Below the pieces are notes generated by a model. It made no database searches. It had not been told where the DNA came from and saw only the letters and a program-made list of their open reading frames with translations. Below are positions 14,845-24,949 of a stretch of DNA of 64,000 nt, in pieces. The stretch lies in NCBI RefSeq assembly GCF_051257895.1, contig NZ_CP194331.1, forward strand, positions 992,001-1,056,000, in the 5' to 3' direction. Origin of the DNA: Gallionella straubiae (GTDB lineage: Bacteria; Pseudomonadota; Gammaproteobacteria; Burkholderiales; Gallionellaceae). The stretch's first letter is position 1, and each line of letters starts with the position of its first letter. A program made the translations under genes and the position numbers.

Positions 14845-15393
14845 ATGGAACAGCAGGAAAATACCCCGAAAATCGAACAACAGCAGGCCGCCCCGGCCGC
14901 GGAGTCCGCCGCGGCAAACGCACCTGAGATCATGCCCAGCCTGGAGGAGATGCTCAAGGAGGCCGAGCGCAAGGCGCAGGAGCATTACGACGCATGGATG
15001 TACGCCAAGGCCGAGGGCGAGAATATCCGCCGCCGCGCGGCCGATGACGTCATCAAGGCGCAGAAATTCGCCGTGGAGCGCTTTTCCAATGAAATGCTCG
15101 CGGTGAAAGACAGCCTCGAAGCGGGACTGGCGGTCACAACGCAGAACGTGGAAAGCTTCAAGAGCGGCATGGAACTGACCCTGAAACAGCTTTCCAGCGT
15201 GTTTGAGAAGTTCAACATCGCCGAGATCAACCCGGTCGGCGAGAAACTCGACCCGCACAAGCACCAGGCGATCGGCATGGTGGAGAGCGACCTGCCGACC
15301 AACACCGTGGTCAGCGTGATGCAGAAAGGCTACGCGCTGAACGAGCGGGTGCTGCGCCCGGCGCTGGTGATGGTTTCGAAAGGCAAGGAATAA
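14845..15393 (+). CDS. grpE: Nucleotide exchange factor GrpE
   Basis: 182 residues from ATG at 14845 (MEQQENTPKIEQQQ), preceded by ACAGGAGAG. An acidic, Gln-rich N-terminus leads into the long coiled coil (SLEEMLKEAERKAQEHYDAWMYAKAEGENIRRRA) and the C-terminal beta domain with NPVGEKLDPHKHQAIG and GYALNERVLRPALV. It releases ADP from DnaK. It heads grpE-dnaK-dnaJ. An upstream open frame across the promoter is an artefact. Confidence 0.97.
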   Translation: MEQQENTPKIEQQQAAPAAESAAANAPEIMPSLEEMLKEAERKAQEHYDAWMYAKAEGENIRRRAADDVIKAQKFAVERFSNEMLAVKDSLEAGLAVTTQNVESFKSGMELTLKQLSSVFEKFNIAEINPVGEKLDPHKHQAIGMVESDLPTNTVVSVMQKGYALNERVLRPALVMVSKGKE

Positions 15394-15397
15394 ACCT

Positions 15398-15478
15398 GGG
15401 AAGGGTTAAGGGGGAAGTGAGAAGGGCAAACCCGGCTCATTTAATCCGGAGAGGCGTTTTCACCCTTCCCCCTTCCCC
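15398..15478. repeat. GGGAAGG-word inverted repeat without ORF, between grpE and dnaK
   Basis: The left arm is GGGAAGGGTTAAGGGGGAAG and the right arm ACCCTTCCCCCTTCCCC, enclosing about 35 bases. It has the same iterated word and orientation as the arms that flank the S23-like ORF at 17515-17935, so it looks like an empty relative of that cassette. Confidence 0.68.
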
Positions 15479-15487
15479 AACAAAGCT

Positions 15488-15515
15488 CTTGAAATAACCG
15501 CCCCCGCCCCCATCT
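15488..15515 (+). promoter_or_regulatory. Sigma-32-type heat-shock promoter of dnaK
   Basis: CTTGAAA (15488-15494) and CCCCATCT (15508-15515) match both sigma-32 elements exactly, with a 13-base spacer. The dnaK ATG is about 50 bases downstream. dnaK can therefore be induced independently of grpE. Confidence 0.8.
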
Positions 15516-15566
15516 CAGGCGGCAAGGCAGCATCCGACTCACGCATTCAACTGAAAGGAAAGCATC

Positions 15567-17510
<1,944 letters not shown>

Positions 17511-17514
17511 CGGC

Positions 17515-17935
17515 GAGAAGGGATAAGAGAGAAGGGGAAGGGTGTGAAGCGCGGGCACCGCAACTTGAAGGCTTGGCAGCAAGCCATGGAGTTGGTGACC
17601 GCGATTTACACTACAACCTCTTCTTTCCCCGCGCAGGAAAAATTTGGATTATCCAGCCAGCTGCAATGTGCAGCTGTTTCTGTTCCGGCTAACATCGCAG
17701 AAGGATTTGCCCGCAATGGAACAAAGGAGTTACTGCACTTTTCAAGCATCTCCGCTGGCTCGTTATCCGAATTGGATACATTGATCGAACTTGCCGCAAG
17801 ATTGGGTTACCTGAATAACGCAGAGGAGTTGAACGGAAAAGTGGATGAAGTCTCGGGATTGTTGATGGGGTTGCCGGCATCGATCAAGCGCCGTGCCACC
17901 TCGTAACCCTTCCCCCTTCCCCCTTCTCCCTTCCC
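17515..17935 (+). mobile_element. Inverted-iteron cassette carrying a four-helix-bundle ORF
   Basis: The left arm (17515-17542) is an iterated purine word of the GAGAAGGG/GGGGAAGGG type. The right arm (17907-17935) is the inverse pyrimidine series CCCTTCCCCCTTCCCC. Between them is one ORF, the S23-like protein at 17544-17906. The cassette splits dnaK from dnaJ and ends seven bases before the dnaJ ATG, leaving dnaJ with no purine-rich ribosome-binding sequence. A smaller ORF-less relative lies at 15398-15478. No transposase is present. Its mobility is inferred. Confidence 0.6.
17544..17906 (+). CDS. Four-helix-bundle protein, S23/23S rRNA intervening-sequence family
   Basis: 120 residues from GTG at 17544, with GGGGAAGGG as its ribosome-binding region. 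Signature segments are HRNLKAWQQAMELVTAIY, FGLSSQLQCAAVSVPANIAEG and ELLHFSSISAGSLSELDT, typical of the TIGR02436-type four-helix bundle family. Relatives occur in rRNA intervening sequences and as the Avd accessory protein of diversity-generating retroelements. Biochemical function is unknown and may involve nucleic-acid binding. It stands alone between dnaK and dnaJ inside inverted repeats and is not part of the conserved chaperone operon. Confidence 0.9.
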   Translation: MKRGHRNLKAWQQAMELVTAIYTTTSSFPAQEKFGLSSQLQCAAVSVPANIAEGFARNGTKELLHFSSISAGSLSELDTLIELAARLGYLNNAEELNGKVDEVSGLLMGLPASIKRRATS

Positions 17936-17942
17936 ATATTGA

Positions 17943-19061
17943 ATGAGCAAAAAAGACTACTACGAAGTCCTCGGCGTCAACCGCGACGCTTCGGACGAAG
18001 AAATCAAGAAGGCTTATCGCAAGCTGGCGATGAAGCACCACCCCGACCGCAACCCTGACAACCCGAAGGCGGAGGAGCACTTCAAGGAAGCCAAGGAAGC
18101 CTACGAGACGCTCTCCGACGGGCAGAAGCGCGCGGCCTACGACCAGTACGGCCATGCGGCGTTCGAGGCGGGCGGCATGGGCGGCGGCGCGGGCGGCGCG
18201 GCGGGCTTCGACTTTTCCGATATCTTCGGCGATATCTTCGGCGGCGGACGCGGAGGCGGCGGGCGCAGCAATGTGCACCGCGGCGCCGACCTGCGCTACA
18301 ACATGGAAATCACGCTGGAACAGGCCGCACGCGGTACCGAGACGCAGATACGCGTGCCGACCATGGCGGAATGCGAGACCTGCAAGGGCAGCGGCGCCAA
18401 GCCCGGCACCAGTCCGACCACCTGCAGCACCTGCGGCGGAATGGGCCAGGTGCGCATGCAGCAGGGCTTCTTCTCCATCCAGCAAACCTGCCCGCGCTGC
18501 CACGGCAGCGGCAAGATCGTCACCTCGCCGTGCAAGGACTGCAGCGGCAACGGGCGCATCAAACAGCACAAGACGCTGTCGGTGAAAATTCCGGCGGGCG
18601 TGGATAACGACGACCGTATCCGCCTGTCCGGCGAGGGCGAGCACGGCGTGAACGGCGGGCCGCCCGGTGACTTGTACGTGGTGATCCACATCAAGCCACA
18701 CGCGGTGTTCCAGCGCGACCACAACGACCTGCATTGCGAAATGCCGATCAGCTTCAGCACCGCCGCGCTGGGTGGCGAAATCGAAATCCCCACACTGGAC
18801 GGCGCGGCGCGCATCAAAATCCCGCCCGAAACGCAAAGCGGCAAGCAATTCCGCCTGCGCGGCAAGGGCATCAAGGGCGTGCGAAGCTCGACCTACGGAG
18901 ACCTGCACTGCCACGTCATCGTGGAAACGCCGGTGAACCTGACCGAACGGCAGAAGGAACTGCTGCGCGAGTTTGAAGCGATCAACGCAACCGACAGCGG
19001 GCACCACAACCCGCGCGCAAAATCCTGGATGGACAAAGTAAAAGACTTCTTTGGCCAATAG
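17943..19061 (+). CDS. dnaJ: Chaperone protein DnaJ (Hsp40)
   Basis: 372 residues. It has the J domain with HPD (residues 33-35 region, MKHHPDRNPDNP), a Gly/Phe-rich linker, and a zinc domain of four repeats (CETCKGSG, CSTCGGMG, CPRCHGSG, CKDCSGNG). The C-terminal substrate-binding domains end in KVKDFFGQ. It stimulates DnaK ATPase. The upstream 15 bases are pyrimidine-rich cassette sequence with no clear ribosome-binding site. The final codons and stop lie within one arm of a strong hairpin (19034-19080). Confidence 0.98.
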   Translation: MSKKDYYEVLGVNRDASDEEIKKAYRKLAMKHHPDRNPDNPKAEEHFKEAKEAYETLSDGQKRAAYDQYGHAAFEAGGMGGGAGGAAGFDFSDIFGDIFGGGRGGGGRSNVHRGADLRYNMEITLEQAARGTETQIRVPTMAECETCKGSGAKPGTSPTTCSTCGGMGQVRMQQGFFSIQQTCPRCHGSGKIVTSPCKDCSGNGRIKQHKTLSVKIPAGVDNDDRIRLSGEGEHGVNGGPPGDLYVVIHIKPHAVFQRDHNDLHCEMPISFSTAALGGEIEIPTLDGAARIKIPPETQSGKQFRLRGKGIKGVRSSTYGDLHCHVIVETPVNLTERQKELLREFEAINATDSGHHNPRAKSWMDKVKDFFGQ

Positions 19062-19247
19062 GCCAAGAAGTTTTTTACTTTGCGGCGTAGGCTAACTTGC
19101 GCAGCAAGTTAAGCTGCCCAACGGGCAGCGGCCGGAACCACAAAGTGAAGGATTTCTTAGGCCAGTAGACCGGGAAGTCCTTGACCTTGCGGCGCATGCT
19201 AACATGAGCGCAGCGAATGTTAAGGGCGCAAGCCCGGCCGAAACCAC
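19034..19247 (+). repeat. 107-bp tandem duplication of the dnaJ tail with hairpins
   Basis: Unit 1 (19034-19140) starts in dnaJ codons for KVKDFFGQ-stop. Unit 2 (from 19141) repeats this at a 107-base offset and still reads KVKDFLGQ-stop, and a third start (CACAAGGTGATATAG) follows. In unit 1 CAAAGTAAAAGACTTCTT pairs with AGAAGTTTTTTACTTTG around GGCC/GGCC. Two further hairpins (AACTTGC/GCAAGTT, GCTGCCC/GGGCAGC) have sequence-different but still paired counterparts in unit 2 (AACAT/ATGTT, GGGC/GCCC). The first hairpin may terminate dnaJ. Confidence 0.7.
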
Positions 19248-19266
19248 AAGGTGATATAGCAAAATT

Positions 19267-19349
19267 CCGTTCGGGCTGAGCCTGTCGAAGCCCATCCCGA
19301 ACTTCTGTGATAGCCCATTCACCCTTCGACAGGCTCAGGGCGAACGGGC
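19267..19349. repeat. TTCGACAGGCTCAG-family inverted repeat
   Basis: The ends are CCGTTCGGGCTGAGCCTGTC and its inverse TTCGACAGGCTCAGGGCGAA, ending CGGGC. It lies between dnaJ and the VOC gene. Related elements are at 28038-28103 and, in frame inside a gene, at 30075-30167. Confidence 0.72.
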
Positions 19350-19404
19350 TTTAAATTTCATCTAGCTGTCAAACAGGGCTCAGGCCCCAGTAAAGGAGGC
19401 AACC

Positions 19405-19848
19405 ATGCAAATCAAAACCCTCGGCCATGTGGTGCTCAAGGTGCGCAGCCTGGAACGTTCGGTTGCCTTCTACCGCGATCTCCTCGGCATGAAGGAAGTC
19501 GCGCGTTTACGGGACACGATGGTGTTTTTCTCACTAGGGCAAAGCCACCACGATCTCGCGCTGCTGCAAGTCGGCACACAGGCCGAATTGCCCGGCCCGC
19601 ACAGCCTCGGCCTGTACCACGTCGCCTTCAAGGTCGGCGATACGCTCGAAGAATTGCGTGAGTGCAAGGCACATCTGGAGCGGCATGGCGTCGCCATCCG
19701 CGGCAGCAGCGACCATGGCGTAAGCCAGTCTCTTTACATCGAGGATCCGGACGGCATCGAGATCGAGTTGTACGTGGATGCCGATCCCGCGCTGTGGCGC
19801 GACAATCCGGCCGCGGTAATGACCATCCGGCCGCTGAAGCTAGACTGA
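19405..19848 (+). CDS. VOC (glyoxalase/dioxygenase-fold) family protein
   Basis: 147 residues, preceded by a strong AAAGGAGG ribosome-binding sequence. LGHVVLKVRSLERSVAFYRDLLGM and a C-terminal EDPDGIEIELYVD are the paired beta-alpha-beta-beta-beta modules of the vicinal oxygen chelate fold. Probable metal ligands are the His in LGHVV, the His in LYHVAFKV and the Glu in EIELY. It could be a lactoylglutathione lyase-like or extradiol dioxygenase-like enzyme, and the substrate is not predictable. Its 3' end overlaps the convergent hybrid kinase gene by nine bases. Confidence 0.88.
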   Translation: MQIKTLGHVVLKVRSLERSVAFYRDLLGMKEVARLRDTMVFFSLGQSHHDLALLQVGTQAELPGPHSLGLYHVAFKVGDTLEELRECKAHLERHGVAIRGSSDHGVSQSLYIEDPDGIEIELYVDADPALWRDNPAAVMTIRPLKLD

Positions 19849-22119
19849 AGCGTGCGCCGGCGCAGCCCCGGCCATCCCGGACAGCAACTCGTTGAGCGCC
19901 TTGAACGTTACCGGTTTGACTAGGAAATGATCGCAGCCGGACGCCCGCGCCTGCGCCCTGATTGCACTGTCGGCATAGCCGGTCACCGCCACCAGGCACA
20001 AGCTGTACCCCTCCGGCAGTTGCCGCAACCGTTGCGCGGTCTCGAAACCGTCCATCCCCTTGAGACCGATATCCAGCAGCACGACCTGCGGCCGGAATTC
20101 CGGAACCTGTTCCAGCGCCACCTGCCCGCTTTCGGCGATGCGCACCTCATGCCCTTCCATCTCCAGTAGCACGGCGGTGCTGTCGGCCACGGCAGGATCG
20201 TCTTCCACCAGCAGCACCCGCATGCCGACAGCAAAGCCGTGCCGGCTTGCAGGCTCGGGCACATGAAGCGGTGCAGACATGACTCTGGCCGGCAGCCGGA
20301 CGGTGAAGGTCGAACCCTGACCGGGTCCCGCGCTGTACACCTCCACTCGTCCGCCGTGCATTCCAACCAGGCGCTGCACCAGCGTGAGGCCGATACCCAG
20401 CCCGCCCTGGGCGCGGTCCAGCTTGCGCTCGTCCTGCTGGAACATGTCGAACACACGGGGCTGCAGTTCCGCCCTGATGCCCATGCCGCTGTCGCGCACG
20501 CTGATCTCGATTTCCGGCCCGGCCATGCGCGCGGCAAACTCGATCCGGCCGCCATCCGGGGTGTATTTGATGGCATTGTCCAGCAGGTTGAACAGCACCT
20601 GTGACAGGCGCACCGGGTCGCCATCCATCTGCACTGCCTCCTCGGGCAGCCGCACCGTCAACTCATGCCCATTGCTCTCGGCAAGGGGGCGGGCGGCCTG
20701 CATGACCTGCTCGGCCAGCGCGGCAAACTCGATGGTTTCCCACTTGAGCAGAATCTTGCCGCGGGCAATGCGCGAGACGTCCAGCAGATCGTCCACCAGG
20801 CGGGCGAGGTGTGCCACCTGCCTCTCGATGGTTTCCTGCGCCCATTTGATCCTCGGCTCCGCCAGTTCCAGCCGGCCAATGACATGGGCGGCGTTGCGGA
20901 TCGGTGCGAGCGGGTTGCGCAGTTCGTGGGCCAGCATGGCGAGGAATTCGTCCTTGTGCCGGTCTGCATCAACCAGCGCCTGCTCGACCCGCTTGCGTTC
21001 GGTGACATCGCGACTCGAAGCATAAATGAAGTTCTGCCCTTCCAGCCTCACCCCGGATGAGCTGATTTCGACATCGAACAGCGTGCCGTCCTTGCGGTAG
21101 TACTGTGTCTCGAAAATGGCGCCACAGCCGACGATATCCCTGAATCGCGCCCTGAACTCCTCGACCGATAACGGCCTCTCCCAGTCGGCCACGTTGAGGC
21201 TGCCTATTTCCTCCTGTGTGTAGCCCAGCATGCGGCAGAAGGCGTCGTTAGCCGCCATGATGTTGCCCTGCATGTCCATCACGTGGATGCCATCCATGGA
21301 GGTCTGCATCAGCGCCTGGTTGCGCAGCAGCAGCGTCTCGGTTTCCCGCTGGGCCCGCTTCCGTTCGGTAATGTCGCGGCTCAGGGCAAAAAAGAAATCC
21401 TGCCCGTCCATCTCCACGTGGGAGGCGCTGATCTCGACATTGATCAGCGTGCCGTCCTTGCGGCAGTGCAACGTCTCGAATACGGCGCTCTGGCCGACAA
21501 TCTCCTTGAAGCGCGCCAGCAGTTCCTCGGCCGTCCACTGCGCATCCCAGTCGGCCACATTGAGGCCGGCAGCTTCTTCCTGGCTGTAACCCAGCATGCG
21601 GCAGAAGGCGTCGTTGGCCTCCACGATATTGCCCTGGCCGTCCATCACATGGATGCCATCCGCGGAGTTTTGCATCAATATCCGGTTGCGGTGCAGCAGC
21701 CTTTCCGTTTCCTGCATCAGCCTCCGGTTCTGCTCGCGCTGCGCATGCGACGCCATGACCCGCTCGATCACCCCGGGCAACAGCCGCAAGTATTGCCCCG
21801 CGGTGTCCTTCACGAGGTAATCGGAAGCGCCGAGCTTCATCACCTCGACGGCCACCGATTCGCTGCCCTCCCCGGTCAGCATGATGAGGGGGGCGGGCGG
21901 GCCGGAACATCCGGCAAGCACCTTGACCAGGCTGAGTCCGTCGAGATCGGGCAGGTTGTAATCCAGCAGGATCACGTCCGGCCTGTGGTCGGCCATGCAT
22001 ATGAATCCATCCTTCGCCGATGACGCCATCACGAAGCGGCAGTCAACATCCTTGAGCGCGCGCCGGTAGAGGCGCCGATCGTCTTCGCTGTCGTCGATGA
22101 CGAGGATGGTTGCGGTCAT
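19840..22119 (-). CDS. Hybrid sensor: receiver-PAS-PAS-histidine kinase-receiver
   Basis: 759 residues from ATG at 22119 (MTATILVIDDSEDD). Order: N-terminal receiver (phospho-Asp53 in VILLDYN); two closely similar PAS domains (both contain the core HVMDMQGNI/HVMDGQGNI and FCRMLGY), about 120 residues each; HisKA (FLAMLAHELRNPLAP); HATPase (NLLDNAIKYTPDGG, SVRDSGMGI, GLGIGLTLV); and a C-terminal receiver (QVVLLDIGLKGMDG). Cytoplasmic, no membrane helix. The start overlaps the preceding response regulator stop (ATGA). It is the last gene of the four-gene sensory operon and is likely phosphorylated by the upstream kinase. Confidence 0.94.
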   Translation of the reverse strand: MTATILVIDDSEDDRRLYRRALKDVDCRFVMASSAKDGFICMADHRPDVILLDYNLPDLDGLSLVKVLAGCSGPPAPLIMLTGEGSESVAVEVMKLGASDYLVKDTAGQYLRLLPGVIERVMASHAQREQNRRLMQETERLLHRNRILMQNSADGIHVMDGQGNIVEANDAFCRMLGYSQEEAAGLNVADWDAQWTAEELLARFKEIVGQSAVFETLHCRKDGTLINVEISASHVEMDGQDFFFALSRDITERKRAQRETETLLLRNQALMQTSMDGIHVMDMQGNIMAANDAFCRMLGYTQEEIGSLNVADWERPLSVEEFRARFRDIVGCGAIFETQYYRKDGTLFDVEISSSGVRLEGQNFIYASSRDVTERKRVEQALVDADRHKDEFLAMLAHELRNPLAPIRNAAHVIGRLELAEPRIKWAQETIERQVAHLARLVDDLLDVSRIARGKILLKWETIEFAALAEQVMQAARPLAESNGHELTVRLPEEAVQMDGDPVRLSQVLFNLLDNAIKYTPDGGRIEFAARMAGPEIEISVRDSGMGIRAELQPRVFDMFQQDERKLDRAQGGLGIGLTLVQRLVGMHGGRVEVYSAGPGQGSTFTVRLPARVMSAPLHVPEPASRHGFAVGMRVLLVEDDPAVADSTAVLLEMEGHEVRIAESGQVALEQVPEFRPQVVLLDIGLKGMDGFETAQRLRQLPEGYSLCLVAVTGYADSAIRAQARASGCDHFLVKPVTFKALNELLSGMAGAAPAHASV

Positions 22120-22565
22120 TTGTTCTTGGGCAGGATGGAGACGTTGAACCAGAAATCGGTGAGACGCGCGACCGACTGGATGAACCCGACCAGATCCACG
22201 GGTTTCTGCACATAGGAATTCGCGCCCGCGGCATAGCATTGCTCGATGTCCTGCTCGGCATTGGAGGTGGTCAGGACGATGACGGGGATCTTCTGCAGAT
22301 CCGGGTCGGCCTTGATCATGCCCAGCACTTCCCTGCCGTCTGTACCCGGCAGGTTCAGGTCAAGCAGGATGATGCTCGGCCGGGGCGCCTTGCCGTTGCC
22401 GGAGAATTCCCCGCGCCGGAGCAGGTAGTCCATCGCCTGGTCGCCGTTGGTGCAGCGCCGCACAGGATTGACCAGGTTGGCCTTCTTGAAGGCGCGCACC
22501 GTAGCCAGATAATCGTCGTCGCTGTCCTCGACGATCAGGATGTATTGAGATTTCATTCCAGCCAT
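22116..22565 (-). CDS. Single-domain response regulator (Rcp1-like)
   Basis: 149 residues from ATG at 22565, which overlaps the kinase stop as TAATG. Acidic pocket VEDSDDD, phospho-acceptor Asp69 in ILLDLNLPG, TTS in VIVLTTSNAE and the conserved Lys in YVQKPVDL are all present. No output domain. The GDQAMDYLLRRGEF segment is typical of Rcp1-type regulators that shuttle phosphate between kinases. It lies between the membrane kinase and the hybrid kinase with overlaps on both sides, so a phosphorelay is likely. Confidence 0.95.
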   Translation of the reverse strand: MAGMKSQYILIVEDSDDDYLATVRAFKKANLVNPVRRCTNGDQAMDYLLRRGEFSGNGKAPRPSIILLDLNLPGTDGREVLGMIKADPDLQKIPVIVLTTSNAEQDIEQCYAAGANSYVQKPVDLVGFIQSVARLTDFWFNVSILPKNK

Positions 22566-24949
22566 TATGCATCCTCGCTCAAAGTAAAATAAAACGTGGT
22601 GCCTTCCCCGGGGGTGGAATCCAGCCAGATGCGACCGCCGTGAAGCTCGATGATTTTCTTGGTGATTGTAAGGCCGGCTCCGGTCCCGCCGCCATACTTG
22701 TTTTGCTCGTGCAGCCGCTTGAAGATCCGGAACACGGTTTCCTGATGATGGGGCTGGATACCGATGCCATTGTCGCGCACGTAAAAAACCGGGACGGGGC
22801 CGCTCCGGTCGCAGCCGACCTCTATCCATTTCAATGGCTTGTCGTTGTATTTTGCCGCGTTGGAAATCAGGTTCTGGAACACCTCACCGATGCGGGTGGC
22901 ATCACCCTTGACAACGCCCAGCCTGCCATTGCGGCGCAACTCGATCCCCATTCCTCCATGCGAATCAGAGCTCCAAAAACGGCTCAAGTCTTCCGCCACG
23001 GCGTCGACCACCGCATCGACATCGACCGGAACCCTGGCAAGCTCCGTGCTGCCCAGACGAGAATAGGCCAGCAGGCGGTCGATCAGGGCGGATAGGCGCT
23101 CGGCCAGCCGCTGGATGCTGCTGATGTATTGCCCCGCTTCCCCATCCAGCCGGTCGCCGTAGTCTTCCTTGAGGAAGCTGGTGTAGTTGTGGATGCCGCG
23201 CAGCGGCTCCTTGAGATCGTGCGCGGCGATGTAGGTGAATTCATCCAGTGCCTTGTTGGTAGCCTGCAGCAACGCTATGGACTCCGCTATCTGCGCTTCG
23301 GCCTGCTTGCGCTCGGTGATGTCCTGATTGACGACAACTGCGCCGCTGATGCTCCCATCGCTCCTGCGCAGCGGCAGGGCGGAGTTGAGAATGGTCTTAT
23401 GCGTGCCGTCGAGGCACTCGATCTCGATTTCCTCCTCGATGGAAGTTTCGCCCTTTGCGATAGCGCGCGCCTGCGCCCATTCATGGGGTTCTATCGGTTG
23501 ATTATTGCCCAGCCACCAGCCCTTGCGTTCCCCGAACTGCCCGGCTCCCAAGTCGTGTGCCCCACCCCAGATTTTTCGTCCGGCAGTGTTTTCGAAGATG
23601 ATTATCCCTTCTGCGTTAATGATCCAGACCCCCACCGGCAGAAGTTTCATGACCGAGGTCAGCAGCTCTTCGTTCTCCCGCAAGGCCGCTTCGATCAGTT
23701 CACGCTCGATGATCTCCTCCTGCAACTGCTCGTTGCTTACATTCAGCTCACGGGTGCGCTCCTCGACACGGTCTTCCAGCGTGCGGTACAGCGACTGCAG
23801 GTTTCCGGCCATGTGATTGAAGGCGCGCCCCAGCACGCCGATCTCGCCCAGACCGGACTCGGCGACGCGCCTGTCCAGATCGCCCCGCGCCACCGCATCG
23901 GCAGTCTGCGCAAAACCCTTGAGCGGCACGACCAGCCGCCGCCCGAAATACAGCGCGATAACACCGGCCAGCAGCACCAGCGCGAGCAGGATCTGCAGCA
24001 GGATCTGCCGCTGGCGGTAAATGGGCGCAAAAGCCTCGTCGGCATCCATCTTGACCACCATCCCCCAGCGCAACTCCGGCACGTAGCGCCAGGCGGCGAC
24101 CACCTGCCGGCTGCTGTAGTCGGTTTCTATCCCGCCGCCATGCCGCCCGAGCAGGGCATTACGCATCGGGATGTTTGCCGTCTTCATGTCTATCCTGCGC
24201 TTCATGGCCGCCTCCGGGTCATGCCGGAGCGGCGCGACGAACAGGGCTTCGTCGGGGCCCGTCAGTCTGGCGAGCAGCGTCTCCCCGGTCGCGCCCAGCC
24301 CGCTGGCGTCCATCGCCACGCGGTAGACGTTCTCGGTGCTGAGCTGGAAAGCGATCACGCCGTGGAATGCGCCGTTGTAGATAATGGGGGCGGAAATAAA
24401 TGCCGCCGGAGCGCCGGAAGGGGTGTAAGTCTCGAAGCCGGAGAAGTTGCTCTCGAAGGTCAGGCTGGATTCGCGGAACGCCCTGGCCAGCTGCGAATCG
24501 CGGTGTGACCCGTGGAGCAGGTTGGTGGCGAAGTCCGCCTCGTGCTTGTCGCTGTAGATGATCTCGCCCTGCGGCGTGATCAGGAGGATGTCGTAAAACA
24601 GTGCGCTCTCATCGATATACGGAGAAAAGCGCCCGCGGAACTGCCGGTCCGCCTTGAGATACTCCGGAGAGTCCGGCCCGTGTTGCGCGTAGGCGCGCGA
24701 CAGGGTGCCCATGGCCTGCTCCATCAGGGTGCTGCGCGCCAGCATCTGGGCGTTCTGGGCGCGCTCGGCGAGATAGACCTTGATCTCCATGGTCTTCTTG
24801 TCCACCAGGCGCGACATGCGCGCCTGCGTCTCGGTGCGCAGCGCGGTCTCGTTCTGCTGCAGGCTCAGGTAACCGAACAGCAGCAGCGGCAGGAGTGCTA
24901 CGGCGATGAACCACAGCACCAGGTGATGGGTAAGCGAGGTGAATCTCAT
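22565..24949 (-). CDS. Membrane histidine kinase: Cache-like sensor, HAMP, PAS, HisKA, HATPase
   Basis: 794 residues from ATG at 24949 (MRFTSLTHHLVLWF), overlapping the solute-binding protein stop (ATGA). Membrane helix about residues 10-30, a periplasmic double-Cache-like sensor of about 260 residues, a second helix (LLALVLLAGVIALYFG), HAMP, a PAS domain (about 465-600), HisKA with AAHDLKEPLRGIHNY and HATPase with NAAKYND, DNGIGI and GAGLTI. The HDLKEP form resembles phytochrome-type kinases. It probably senses a signal via the neighbouring binding protein. Confidence 0.94.
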   Translation of the reverse strand: MRFTSLTHHLVLWFIAVALLPLLLFGYLSLQQNETALRTETQARMSRLVDKKTMEIKVYLAERAQNAQMLARSTLMEQAMGTLSRAYAQHGPDSPEYLKADRQFRGRFSPYIDESALFYDILLITPQGEIIYSDKHEADFATNLLHGSHRDSQLARAFRESSLTFESNFSGFETYTPSGAPAAFISAPIIYNGAFHGVIAFQLSTENVYRVAMDASGLGATGETLLARLTGPDEALFVAPLRHDPEAAMKRRIDMKTANIPMRNALLGRHGGGIETDYSSRQVVAAWRYVPELRWGMVVKMDADEAFAPIYRQRQILLQILLALVLLAGVIALYFGRRLVVPLKGFAQTADAVARGDLDRRVAESGLGEIGVLGRAFNHMAGNLQSLYRTLEDRVEERTRELNVSNEQLQEEIIERELIEAALRENEELLTSVMKLLPVGVWIINAEGIIIFENTAGRKIWGGAHDLGAGQFGERKGWWLGNNQPIEPHEWAQARAIAKGETSIEEEIEIECLDGTHKTILNSALPLRRSDGSISGAVVVNQDITERKQAEAQIAESIALLQATNKALDEFTYIAAHDLKEPLRGIHNYTSFLKEDYGDRLDGEAGQYISSIQRLAERLSALIDRLLAYSRLGSTELARVPVDVDAVVDAVAEDLSRFWSSDSHGGMGIELRRNGRLGVVKGDATRIGEVFQNLISNAAKYNDKPLKWIEVGCDRSGPVPVFYVRDNGIGIQPHHQETVFRIFKRLHEQNKYGGGTGAGLTITKKIIELHGGRIWLDSTPGEGTTFYFTLSEDA

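Noticed and set aside
19034..19404. Possible CRISPR or small RNA array after dnaJ
   Set aside because: The 107-base units are derived from the dnaJ tail and have no spacer structure; better explained as a tandem duplication.
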